DNA of 64,000 bases from Sipunculus nudus (taxonomy: Eukaryota; Annelida; Sipuncula; Golfingiida; Sipunculidae). Within the stretch, counting starts at the first letter, position 1; every line of letters begins with the position of its first letter. The DNA lies in assembly GCA_026874595.1 (NCBI GenBank), contig CM049314.1, forward strand, positions 37,677,229-37,741,228, given 5' to 3'. Below the pieces are notes generated by a model, which saw only the letters and a list, made by a program, of their open reading frames with translations, did not search any database and had not been told where the DNA came from. The position numbers were made by a program, and so were the translations under genes. Positions 22,634-35,900 of this stretch are shown one piece after another.

Positions 22634-25600
22634 ATATGTGTGATTGAGTCACTGGTAGCAAATAAATAACACATCACAAATGGTCACAATGGGATTTAAT
22701 CTATTATTGAGTCTAGTTCTATACAAATGTATCTGTGTTTTACTAGCATCAAAAGATAAAAACTAAAAATAGCAATGAAATCCTAGGTCACATGGATTGA
22801 CAGAGCAGTAGGAACATGATTCAGACTGTGTTTATTACACTAATGCAACTGTACATATTGACCAAGACTCATAAACAAGCTGTATCAAGGGACCTGTCAC
22901 TGTTAGTACAGTGGATGTGATCTTGTACACACTGAATGTAGATGAGGAAAAGTTCTTACAAATTAAATTACAGAGGTGATAGAATCTTGTAATTCAGTGA
23001 TCAGAAATTAAGTTACTCAAACTATAATTTTTTTTTCAAAATTCAGTCTGATCTGGGTGTCATTTAAGTTGGCTCCCCCTGGGTGTTTATACCACACCAC
23101 TGTTATAAATACATGCATCTCTACCTGAAGGGACAACACGAAACATTAAAGGTGCCCATTCATCTGTCTTTTGAAAAACAAATAATGTGATTTCTGTCTA
23201 TTCTGTGTATATATTAATCATCTGAGGGTTATTCTGGTTGTGAAAAGTTCTTATAATGCCTTCGTGAAGGATATATGAACTTGTTTATCAACAACTTGTT
23301 TGTAAACACAGCAATGTTTACAAATGAGAAAAAAACATGTACCCTGAGGTGGTAGGTTGCATATATGCAGGGATAGAAAGGTCAATTGTTGGAATTTAAT
23401 GCCATTTGCAAAGCTCTGGCTTATTGGACTTGTTGCCAGATGCCCTTGTTGAATTTGTTTTGATTATATTGGTGGGCTTGCACATATTATAAACACGTTG
23501 ATATAAACAAAACAAGCAGCCTGTGTGTCATGATATCCACATTTTCTGGCCTATTTTTAACTGATAAAGCTCCAAGGGATTACCTTTAGTTTAATAAGGT
23601 CAGATAGGTGATTGGGCACCTTGAAATCTAAATGTGACTGAAACTCTGGAGTCAAATATCTTGAAGCAAACACATCAGTTTACTACAGGGTTGTATGAAT
23701 GTAGCACCAATCAACAAAGCATCATGATATCGGTGCAGCTAGATGGATGACCATTGTATTGCATTTCCCTGTATGACTTGTGTCACAACTCAAGTAGTTA
23801 CACCATTGCAATATAAATGCCTGCTGGGTTGTGTGTTAACAGCTACAATTAATTATTCCTGGATATTGTGACTGGAATGCCCATTCTTGGCCTTGATTTG
23901 CATGGATCCTGAAGATGACAACATTACTTGTTATGCTTTGCTTTAATATTAATTAAATTGATTAACCATGCTCAGATTATTAAGTCACCTGAAGCACTTA
24001 TACCTGATATCAGGCCTGCTTTGTAAATCCTGCATCCTGCATTAAAATATAGAAGGGTTTGTATTATTTACACAGTGCATTATTTTGTCATTTTTGATAT
24101 TGTACTGTTTTGTAGCATCAAGAAACAGCCAATAGCTGTTCAAGATGTCAGTCCAACCATTTCCAATGTAAGCTATATTTATAAAAAATCCAGCTTGCTT
24201 AAGGCCCTGTAAATATTAAGTCAGAGTTCTAAACAGTGACAGGCTATAAAATAAAAGCCTCAGTATATGCAGCAGATCTGTTGCATGTTATTTGACTGTC
24301 TGTTTACTGCCTAACAACAGGACAGGATTACACCATTTACACCAATAAAAATATGTGTCATGGTTTCAATAACAACTAAAATTAAACTTCAATCCTTGTT
24401 TTTAAACATTTACAGATAGTTTAACCAGAGGCATATCAGCAAATTTAGGAGGGATAGGGAAAAATATTTCATAGTCTGGGCACTTGAATATCTCACTGGG
24501 AGCCTCCCTGTTACTAAGGGCTGAGAGCCAGAATTTTTTACTCACATTTTGTTTAAACATGTCAACTTTGAAGAGTGACACACTGCACAGGGTAATTGTT
24601 AACACCTGTTAACTATGCATGGTCATTTGATGATAGTTTGAGGGCTCAGGTTTTAATGTAGAAACTTTCACTGTGTGGATGTCAGACTCAGTATAATGGC
24701 AGGGCCTTATAATATTGCATCTGATTATATCAGGATATCAGAAATCCTTTTTTCCTATGAAGTGATTCCTGATGTATGCTTGACACTTTTCAAGTGCATT
24801 TGCAATTAGTTGGTATACTGACACTGATGAACAAAGTTTGCATTAAATCTTCATTGTGTATGTTCATGTGTAAATGAATTTTAAATTAAAGTTGATTTAA
24901 AGATACCATTCATTGTTGATCTATCCATTATATTGTACTGAGCTGTTAAGGTATTTCCTGCGAGTGATTACTCAAAATATTCCTCTTAAAAATTGATAAA
25001 TTTTAATTTTTATTTTTTTTCCAGTTGTTATCCTTGTAAAATGTATAGCCATATATGACAAAAGTATATTCACCCAGCTTAATATCAGACTATATACAGG
25101 ATCCTGAACTTTTTTTTATACTTATCAATATTATGAATATTCATGGTTAAGCTCATAATCTTTCATTAAAATCAGTATCTCTGGATCCTCTTTATGTTGA
25201 ACACATTTTAAAAAATTCACATACATATTCAAACAAGAAACAAGGATCCCAACACAAAAAAAGTATGGAAAATAATGTACAAAACTGACTTTAATATTTA
25301 GCAAAATTTAAAACTATACTAGAAATCTGCATTTGAAGGAATGCAAGCCTCTGCCATGTGTGTTTTCCAAAAACCATGTTTGCATTCACTTATTTAGCCC
25401 ATATTCCTGGTTCACTAGTGCATAAGGGATTATACATTCCTTGATAATGTTGCTGACTAATAGATCCACACCAAAATCAAAACGATCCTCCAATGGCCTA
25501 TTCCTTAAACGCACTGAAAATTTCATAAGGTTCTGTTCATGACTGGGTGAGTTATGTTGTTAACATTCACACAGACACACACCTGAACACACAAAAGGGG

Positions 25601-25979
25601 ATGAATGCATACCCTCCAGAAAGAGGCAGAAACAACTGTCTTGGTCTCATAAGGAAGCTTTGAATCAGTGCACTGGTGGTTACCTCAGTTGTCTCTTTTT
25701 GAGCACAACAAATATCTCAGAGCAGGAAAGTAATCATATTTCCTCATTAAGGAGTACTTAAATCTGGTGTTGAGTTCAATAGTTTACACCTTTCACTTGA
25801 TGCCCAGAGAGGACAGAATGTTATATAAACTGATTACAAAAGAGAAACTTTTGCAGTCGTGCAGAGTCCAAATCAAACAAGGCCAGGTCTGAACAAAGGA
25901 CCACTTATAAGTGTTGGTGTTATCCAGGTGAAAACTCAAAATTTTAACTGTTAGAAATACTATTAACCCACAAAAAGGT

Positions 25980-26425
25980 TTGCAGGTTTTACCCAGCACC
26001 CAGCTATAAGCCCTGTTTCACCAGGGTAAAACCTCGGCTAAGTGAAATAGGTTTCACCCAGGTATTACCCACGATTCCTGGGTTTTACCCCTAGTTCCTA
26101 TTGATTAGAGTGATGTGCTGTGCACAGCCAATTATGAGTTAAATATGAGTGGTAAATGGCTCCATATAGACAGGGATGATGTGGTCAGGGCCACTTAGTT
26201 TACTACCAATGTTCACAAAATTTGGGTATAACTTCTGCTGACCTATCAAAAGGAAGCTAGGCTTTGGTTAGATAGAAGCAGGTGAACATGGGGAAAAGCT
26301 TGGGTAAAAAAATGGGCAAAACCCTGGATAAAATAAAGGTAAAACCTGAATAAAATACTTTAACCCAGGTTTTACCCACTGGGTTGGGTGAAATAGATTT
26401 TACCTGTGTCAAATGTGAACCATGA
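25980..26425. repeat. Foldback-like repeat with GGTTTTACCC dyads
   Basis: Multiple copies of GGTTTTACCC/GGGTAAAACC and of GTGAAATAG occur in both orientations, with similar blocks near both edges. This suggests a decayed foldback element. The boundaries are approximate. Confidence 0.35.
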
Positions 26426-26493
26426 CCCACAGCTTTAGAATTACAATGAGAACTCCTTAACGTGACCACCTGCACAGGTTGGACTAGCCAAGG

Positions 26494-26640
26494 TGGTCAT
26501 GTTAGAGATGTGGTCATGTTAGAGATGTGGTCTTGTTAGAGATGTGGTCTTGTAAGAGATGTGGTCTTGTTAGAGATGTGGTCTTGTTAGAGATGTGGTC
26601 TTGTTAGAGATGTGGTCTTGTTAGAGGTTTTAATGATGAT
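26494..26640 (+). repeat. 17-bp minisatellite, about eight copies
   Basis: The unit GTTAGAGATGTGGTCTT (early copies end TCAT) is repeated head to tail almost without change. It lies inside a longer stretch of GTGGTCAT-type motifs running to about 26710. Confidence 0.9.
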
Positions 26641-28320
26641 TTACATTTGTCGAGGACCAAAAAGTGGTCATCTTAGGTGGGATGGTCATCATGGCAGAGT
26701 GGTCATCAGGTGAGGTTGCACTGTATTTGTGAAGTTTTACCTATATCTATGATTAACATAGATTCATGTAGCTATTAATATTCACAAGCTCAGGAATCCA
26801 ACAAACATTTATTTGGACAAAAAGATTTAAGGAATTACCAACCGACCCTCAAAAACATACAACTGTTGACCACATCAATACATCTGTCAGTTGTCTTCTT
26901 ATAACAATACAGTGAAGCCCGCTTATTGTCATATCGGTGGTGCATGCATACATTATGATAATAACCGGGATGTGACATTATCGGGGCTTTAACATCGATG
27001 TACTTTTGAGTCCTAGAAGAAGCGTTATGTCTCATATGATATAAAATAAATTGTTTATAAACAGGAAACAGGAACGTTTATGAATATTTTTATTGCACAA
27101 CGGCATATCTAGTGTACTACATAGGTTCTAGTGACACATCAGCATATGCATTTTAACACTCCTCAAGCAGTGCTTATATTCTGCCGTCATTCCTGGTCTA
27201 CTTCATTTTAACTGCTGTTTGTGTAGCAAGTTATTTGGTGTCCCAACACCAGGGTTGGTACTTGGCAGGGTGTTGCAGATTTAAAACTTGGGGTTGGAAG
27301 GACATTGTGATATCATGCTCTCATTGGTCTGTTTTCAATTGTTTGCTGTATGCCAGCCCTGGTGGTGACACCCGGAGAATCTTTTTTTTACAAAGAGACA
27401 GTCAAAACAAAGTAGACTAAGAACAACTTTGTGTATAGTCTTTGCATGAGGAGTGTGATGCACTTTGAATTGTTCACAGGTTGGCAGTAATGTATCAGGG
27501 GATGAACTAGGTTCATCCAGACTTCATTGATGAAGGCTCACGGTTTTTATCTGAGATATCTGACTGTATAAATATGCAAATTTCTTTTCTGTCAGTGTAA
27601 TTTTTTATGTTAAGTCAATACAAATTAGTGGACCCTCTCTTTAGAACCTAGATTTTCTCTCAATATCGTCATTGCAAAAAAATCTTGGGACCATGTAACC
27701 CCAGTCAGATAACATATTCTTAAAGGGTGACCTCTAATTGTGGGGATGAACAAGTGACCAAGTTACTGGTGATTCAGGTAACAAGGGTTACAAGTTATCT
27801 GTAAAGAGGTTACACTGTCAAGAGTTAGGACAATATGTATCAGAGAAATAATGCAAGGACAAGATAAAGATATATCAAATAGATGGATTTCATTACCAGT
27901 TCACATGTAATTCATGTTTATTTAATCATCATAGGCATAGTCATTGTTTCTATATATTATTATTCTAGATTTGCTGGATTTTTTTTATGAAAGTAATTTA
28001 AAAGCCAGTTTTAGACTTTGGACAGTTTTTAACAGGCCATCATGACTAGCAGTTCAGTGTACATCTCCTTTGTATGAGGAAAATTTAAATTAGAAGTGTT
28101 TAAAATATGTTGTTTTATATAATTTTATTTAATTCAAAATTTTGAATCTGGAAATCTTAAGAAGCATGGAAAGAGGCTGAAATGCCCCTAAAAAAATAAA
28201 AAATGCTTTCAGTATAAGCATGCTCTATGTCATTCAAGAGGAGATCATATAACCTATCATAACCATTACTGAAAATGTCATGCAACATGTTATTTTCATG
28301 GAAAAAATGAAATGTATTCA
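26640..28320. other. No gene recognised
   Basis: Several short open frames occur, none with recognisable protein content. No tandem repeat was seen. Confidence 0.4.
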
Positions 28321-28321
28321 G

Positions 28322-28323
<2 letters not shown>

Positions 28324-28389
<66 letters not shown>

Positions 28390-28400
28390 ATATATTTATA
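28324..28400. repeat. (AT)n microsatellite
   Basis: About 55 bp of perfect TA dinucleotides, followed by a decayed TATATGTATATATT tail. Confidence 0.95.
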
Positions 28401-28849
28401 TTTAGATATAAGAATCAATTATTTAAGTATAATCTTAACTAAAAAAATAAGCATATTTCATTCACCGTGTCCTAAATACAATTGCTGGCATGCCACCATG
28501 TCAGGTACATGGCAACAAAACTGTAAAAAACTGCCAACACTGTACAAAGTGGGAAGTTTAGTATGTATTTTTGTAAGGGCAAAGTTGCTTTTACACATAA
28601 TGTATTTACAAAACCAACTTATATTTTGTGCTACAAAATCATAAACATTACATGTACAAGCACCTGAAATGGCAAGCATGCTTTGATCAACCTTAATTAG
28701 GAACTCTGCCCTAGATAAACTTAGTCATACAAAGTTAAATACAAGATCAGTAGTGACTTGGCACAAAATTTGTATATGATATATGGCCAATGACCATATT
28801 AATAGATGCAAACCCCCAATATCTGATTGCTTTTGGCGTGACTGGAGCA

Positions 28850-29185
28850 TGCATGTCACTGTGGATCATGGGTCTCAAGGGTTAAGTTCAAATTAAAATA
28901 CGCCCACCAATTTGCATAATACCTTGACAAGGGGTCTCATTTTGTGAGTGAATTTAAAAGTAAAACAGGCCCTCCACTGTGAAAAATACCTTGACAATTT
29001 AGGGACTCAAAATGTGAGTAAAGGCAGCCTACCACTGTGGATAATGCCTTGGCCAGGGGTCTCAGTATAAGAGTAATTAAACTTAAAATTAAAAGTAAAT
29101 TATGTCCAATACTGTGGATACAATCTTATTCAGGGTTCTTAGCATAAGGACAAATCAGGCTTAGCACTGTGGATAAGTGGTTTAA
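28850..29185 (+). repeat. Degenerate ~65-115-bp tandem repeat
   Basis: The phrase CACTGTGGATAA(T/G) or a close variant recurs near 28857, 28975, 29034, 29106 and 29165. It is followed by CCTTG...GGGTCTCA and an AAGAGTAA-type block. The copies are diverged and unequal in length. Confidence 0.5.
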
Positions 29186-29797
29186 TAAATGATAAAAATA
29201 CAAATTTTTTGTACACTGATTCAAACTCTGATTTTCATACCTGAACAGAAACAGAGACAGGAGGAAATAGAGCACCTCTTCCCTATGAGATCTGTACTAG
29301 TGTGATTATAATGCTGCCACAACTAAACATGCACAAACACACCTTTATGCAGTCATAATTCAGAGGTACCCTGTTCATAACAACATTACATCAACATAAA
29401 CCTAATGATGAGCACAAAGTTCCCTACACCCTATATTGTGCTCACACATACAGCCTTGCAGACAGTGATGAACATATGGGCCAACAAAAGCAAAAATTAT
29501 TGTAAATTTAATAAGTATAAGAGGCTAACAATATGACCTCATGAGATATTTATATGTGACAACAAGATAAACATATAGCATATACATGGGTTAATGTGGG
29601 TTGAGTGTCCATAAGTTTGCTTGGTTTTTATACCATCAGGTGGCACTGTATAGACTATTTATATAATAGATTTGACACCAACATGTTCAGTGGAAAACAT
29701 TATACATACTCCATGATATAACATTGAATATTTTAAATTAAACTTAAATGTTTTGTTGAATTAGTAAAAAATTAATTACTTACTTGATTTCAGTGAA

Positions 29798-29914
29798 ATG
29801 GCAGGCAGCTGCAGTGTACAATATGTGAACCTTGGACGTTCAGGTCTGAGGGTGTCCAACATGTGTTTTGGTACCACCACGTTTGGGAATGACAGAAAAC
29901 GACTAAAGTCAACA
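29798..29914 (+). CDS. Reductase exon 1 (residues 1-39)
   Basis: Holds the start ATG and the first barrel elements, including the [18 protein letters not shown] segment. The donor is ACA|GTAAGT, phase 0. It is the first in-frame ATG consistent with the family's N terminus. Confidence 0.9.
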
Positions 29915-32900
29915 GTAAGTATTATTTATTTTTAGCAAACCTGTGAGCTTACGTGATGGTGCGACGTCATGTGTCAGTGTGTGTCGTCTGTACGTTAACC
30001 ATATAGCTATTTTAAAAACGGCAAGAGCTAGCATCACCAGATTTTTTGCAAATTATCAGTTATCTGATAAACTGTATCAGACTTTGTTTATTTTTTATCT
30101 AACTGCATTTTCTTAGATTTTAAAGGGAAAAACCTAAAAAATTTTTAAATGTTTTCCTCCAAAATCATGCTGCCAAATTGTCCATTATTCTGTCCAATGA
30201 TCTTCCCTGGCAAAAAGAACATATCCAAATATCCTGACTGATACATCCTAGTTTTAAATGTCCTAGTCCAAAACGTGCAGGTCCGAAACGTCCATTTGGC
30301 AGAAATCATGACTAAGGTAGAAATGCAGGACATAAGAGGATCAATATTAAATTTTAAAAATAAACCTCCATTCATGCTTACAAACTTTGCACAGGTTCAC
30401 ATTAGGCCTGTAGGCCTTGTTTTATATATAATTGTTGAAGTCAGATGGACAAACAGGGACACCTGAGTATATCTACATTGTAAAACAAGCAAGATTTCCT
30501 TGATAGCAACTTAAATGTTAAGATTTTGCATGGTTTAATAGCTTCTGACTTTTACTCACTGAAATTCCTTTAGAATATCTGTAATGCCAATTAGAGGTAA
30601 TGGTCTTCCCTGTGTAAACTGGTGATATTAAGAGTAGCCTCACACTGTTATGTACAGAAAGTTTCATAATTCACCAAATATAAAAATCAGAAATTTTGCA
30701 TTCCAAGAAATACAAGCATCCAACATGTGAGCAATCACTTATTAGGCTCATATTTCCAGGTTCATTTGTATATAAGTGACTGAACATTTATGAATGTATT
30801 ATAGTAATCGATGATGCCCCAGGGCAAATTTTAGTTTAACTTTTTGGCCAGTGAGTTTTGCTTATTCCCCTGACATGGCTGCATTATAGTCAGACTGTTC
30901 TATCCTTGCGGTCTACGCAGTGTGATTTGTGACATCACCCATAATGATTATAATAAAATGTACAAGAATTATATTTAGACAAGTCAAGATTAGTTAACTT
31001 ACAATGTAGTGAAGGGTGTTTATATGCTGATTGTTGTACATAAACAATCAAGGGAAGCATCACCACCGATTCCAGGGTTATGTTTCAAGTTAATCTTAAC
31101 TTTTGATGGAAATATATTATAAACTTTACTTTATTCACAGTTTGATCGGCCCTCCAATCCTGATGAAGAAGGCTGCCATCAGCTGTTAGATCGTTTTGCT
31201 GCACTCGGGGGAAACTTTATTGACACTGCTAATATCTACACAGGAGGGCAGGCTGAGGAGATCATAGGAACCTGGGCTGAAAAGTAAGTCCTGTTGATGA
31301 GATCATAGGAACCTGGGCTGAAAAGTAAGTCCTGTTGATGAGATCATAGAAACCTTGGCTGAAAAGTAAGTCCTGTCGATGAGATCATAGGAAACTGGGC
31401 TGAAAAGTAATGTTGGTGAGGAGATTATAGGAATCTGGGTTGAATAGTAAGTCCTGTTGATGAGATCATAGAAAGCTAGGCTTCCTGGTGAGGAGATCGT
31501 AAGAACCTGGGCTGATTAAGTAAGTCCTTGTGAGGAGATTGTAGGAACCTGGGCTGATTAAGTATTACATTTAAGTAAGTCCTTGTGAGGAGATCATAGG
31601 AACCTGGGCTGATAAGTAAGTCCCATGGTATTGAGATCATAGGAACCTGGGCTGATGAAGTTTTCAAGTTCATTTAGTCCTTGTTAGTAGATCATAAAAA
31701 GGACTAAATGAACTTGAAAACTTCATCAGCCCAGGTTCCTATGATCTCAATACCATGGGACTTACTTATCAGCCCAGGTTCCTATGATCTCCTCACAAGG
31801 ACTTACTTAAATGTAATACTTAATCAGCCCAGGTTCCTACAATCTCCTCACAAGGACTTACTTATCAGTCCAGGTTCCTATGATCAAAGGAACCTGGGCT
31901 GAAAAAGTAAGTCCTTGTGAGAAGATCATAGGAGCCTGGGCTGATTAAGTATTACATTTAGGTTAGCCCTTTTGAGGAGATCATAGGAACCTGGGCTGAT
32001 AAGTAAGTCCTGGTGAAGAGATCATAGGAACCTGGGCTGATGAAGTTTTCAAGTTCATTTAGTCCTTGTAAGTAGATCATAGGAAGCTGGGCTGATAAGT
32101 AGGTTCTGGTGAGGAGACCATAGGAACCTGGGCTTAAATTGTAGGTCGTAGTGATGAGGTGATTGGAACTTGGGCTAATTGTTACTCCTGATGAGGAAAT
32201 CATAGGAACCTGGGCTGATAAGTAAGTTCTGTTGAGGAGATCAAAGGAACCTGGGCTGAAAAGTAAGTCCTTGTGAGAAGATCATAGGAGCCTGGGCTGA
32301 TTAAGTATTACATTTAGGTTAGCCCTTGTGAGGAGAATGTAGGAACCTGGGCTGATAAGTAAGTCCTGGTGAGGAGATCATAGGAACATGGGCTAGTTAA
32401 GTATTACATTAAAGTTAGTCCTAGTGAGGTGATCGTAGGAACCTGGGCGGATAAGTAAGTCCTGGTGAGGAGATCATAGGAACCTGGGCTGATTAGTTAT
32501 TACATTTAAGTTAGTTCTTGTGAGGAGATTGTAGGAACCTGGGCTGATAAGTAAGTCCTGGTGAGGAGATCATAGGAACCTGGGCTGATTAAGTATTAAA
32601 TTTAAGTTAGTGCTTGTAAGGAGATGATGGAAAGTGGACTGATAAGTAAGTCCTGTTGTGGAGATTGTGGGAACCTGGGCTGAAAAATTAAGTCCTTGTG
32701 AGAAGATCATAGGAACCTGGGCTGAAAAGTAAGTCATGGTGAGGAGATCATAGAAACCTGGGCTGATAAGTAAGTCATGGTGAGGAGATCATAGGAACCT
32801 AGGCTGATAAGTAAGTCATGGTGAGGAAATCATAGGAACCTGAGCTGAAAGAGTAAGTCCTTGTGAGAAAATCATAGGAACCTGGGCTGAAAAGTAAGTC

Positions 32901-35900
32901 CTAGTGATGAGGTAATAGGAATCTGGGCTAATAATTAGACCTGGTGAGGAGATCATAGGAACCTGGGCTGATAAGTAAGTCCTCTTGAGGCTGATTCTTA
33001 CAAATTCAGTTTATATATTCTTACCTTGATCCCAACATTTACATAAATGTGAAGTATTTCATCTGTAGTAGACAAATTAACAAAAGATTTATTTAGATGC
33101 AGAGATGAAATCAAACTTAGGGACACATCTACAGTAATTAATAAGTGAGATCTAAACCAGTTGTTGAGGGGCACATTCATTAAGAAAATTTTGTGATTGG
33201 TGCTTCATGGTTGTACATTAGGAAGCATGTCTTTGTTAATATTAAAATTATTTCACAGAAAAGATTAAGTTACTAAATAAAGATTCTCTGTACTCCTTTA
33301 TCTCTGAAATGATAGTGAAACTTAGTGTGTAAATTGTGATCCTTGTGTGCACCTACCCATTTATTAAAGCTTAGCGTTCTGGGCCAAAGGGTCACTTGTT
33401 GATTTAATGCACTCTCATTCTTCACACTGCCAAGTCCGTGACTACACTTCACTAGTTGTACACTTATGTCTGGTGCGATGTTTTGATCAAGCATAAAGCA
33501 TTGCCCAGGAAGGCATTACGAGTCTAACCAGTCAAATAAAGCCACATAAGATTCACCAATTTCTAGTACATTGTGTTCATGTTCAGATGATGTGTGAACA
33601 GTGTTTTGTTTCCATATTTATTGGCATTTTTTTATTCACTTTTTATTTGATATAATTGGGAGTTGTGATTTCTGCCGTAAAACTTGCTGATTTGTTCATT
33701 TTTCATGAAATAGACACTTGCAAGAGTCACTGAATCAAGGTCTGTTAAAGTGTGGCTGCAAACTTGTTAGTATGAAGATGTCACTTCCTGAAACTTGTAG
33801 CTCCTTTATATTCAGTATATTTATTCTTCTTTATTTTATACTTCTTCCTTTTCTCTATGTTCTATTTTCATTTCCACACATATCCAAGTACACATTTCAT
33901 ATTTTTGCATTCAACACAGCTCCTTCACATATGTTCCCTTTATATTCATTCGTCAGATCAGATATTGCAAATACTAATTTTTTTCTCAAACACAGGTATG
34001 GTCGAGACAGGGTTGTCATCGCCAGCAAGTGTTTCTGGGGGTCACAGAATGGGAGAGACCCCAATGCTGTCGGTCTGAGCCGCAAGAACATCATGCAGTC
34101 AGTTGAGAGAAGTCTCGCCAGGCTACGCACAGACTACATTGACTTGTATCAGGTATGAAGTGCCTGTTGCATGTATTGTAGTCCTGAACACATCCCTATC
34201 ATAATTTGAAGCTTTGGGGGTGGTAAAAAAAGTGTTACTCCACTCTAACTTTGCCGACACATATCCCCTTGCCACCAAACCCTGTCAGCAGTTAGATTCT
34301 TGCCTTCTCACCTCAGAGTACTTTCAGATACATCAACAAACCCTTATGAAACCCTGACAGTTTTTTTCCCAGTTTCTGGAAACCATTCGTGGTTGCTGCC
34401 ACTAAAGTTCACACTGAAACCCTGATGTCACAGGTTGCAAGTAAAAATTTTGGGTATACTGCAAGTACAGCCAAATGCAGTCTTTGTCAGGTCATTGTGT
34501 ATTGTGTAATTACATTGGCTGTGTTGTTCTTGTGTTTCTTTTAATATTCAGAAAATAACTCAAATAGTCAACATGATTCAGTAAAAATAATTAAGAAATT
34601 CAATATGTTTCTCTGAAATATGAATACTTTTTTCATTCAAACTTTGAACATAAAAGAGATATTGTTTTGAATTTTTTGTGCACAAGTTTTTTTCTTATTT
34701 TACAATAAAATGAGAACTTTGATGAAAGTTACAGACTTTTTTGCCCAATGAAATCCTAAGAAGTTGATATTTTAAATGTCATGACATTATAAGGTTTTTT
34801 AAGGACGCACAATGTCTGCAGGATTTCAGTGAAATATGAATACAGTTGAACCCATCTGATGACCACCCCTGTAATACAAACATCAAATTTTACAAGATCA
34901 CCCTTTTTGGTCCCAGCAGAACAAAGCAAAAAAAAAAAAAACAAGTAATTTAAGGGGAAAAAACTTCAGATTTTCTTTGTTTTTTGTCCAAAGTCTGGCT
35001 GTAGTAACATGAAATCAAGTTGCCAGACCTGTTACTCTAAAACTACTGGTTGGATACCCAGTTTTGAATTTGAGCAAGATTAATAAACATCTATGTTTGA
35101 TTATTCAGTTACTTTGAGAATATGCTAAATGAATGAGCCAGAATTGAATAATGAAACTGTTGACTGAACAATGACTCCAAGATAATGGCCTCACATCCAA
35201 TCAGAACCAGTCAAATTATTCTCTGCAGGAAAATATGATTATGGATGACCTCAGTGCAAATTAACGAAGCTCTGTGACCTGATTTTGTTTAAGATCCATA
35301 GCTGGGATGAGAACACACCGATTGAAGAAACTCTGACTGCACTGAATGACCTGGTTTCCATGGGGAAGGTGCATTTCATTGGAGCAAGCAACATAACAGG
35401 CTGGCAGCTACAGAAGATGGTGGATGTGTCGAAAGAGAGGGGACTAGCTCCTATAACATCAGTACAGGTGAGATATATTGAAAAATATACAACAGATAAA
35501 GGAGAGGGGACTAGCTCAAATAACATCAATACAGGTGAGAGATGTTGAAAAAAAATACAACTGATGAGGGAGAGGGGACTAGCTACAATAACATCAGTAC
35601 AGGTGAGAGATGTTGAAAAAAATACAGCTGATGCGGGAGAGGGGACTAGCTCTTAAATCACCAGTACAGGTGAGTTATATAGAAAAAAAATACAACTGAT
35701 AAGGGAGAGGGGACTAGCTCCAATAACATCAGTACAGGTGAGATATGTTAAAAAAAACAACTGATGAGGGAGAGGAAACTGGCTTCAATAACATCAATAC
35801 AGGTGAGATATGTTGAAAAAATACAACTGATAAGGGAAAGGGGACTAGCACAGATAACATCAATACAGGTGAGAGATGTTGAAAAAAATACAACTGATGA

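Larger units (their letters stand above)
21511..26490. other. Long gene-free AT-rich stretch
   Basis: Apart from a small foldback element at 22140 and another repeat around 25990-26420, I see no exon, RNA gene or tandem array. Confidence 0.4.

Noticed and set aside
31476-32203. Repetitive frames with '[10 protein letters not shown]'-like peptides on both strands
   Set aside because: Readings of the exon-junction array and its palindrome. Identical peptides on opposite strands are due to the inverted repeat.
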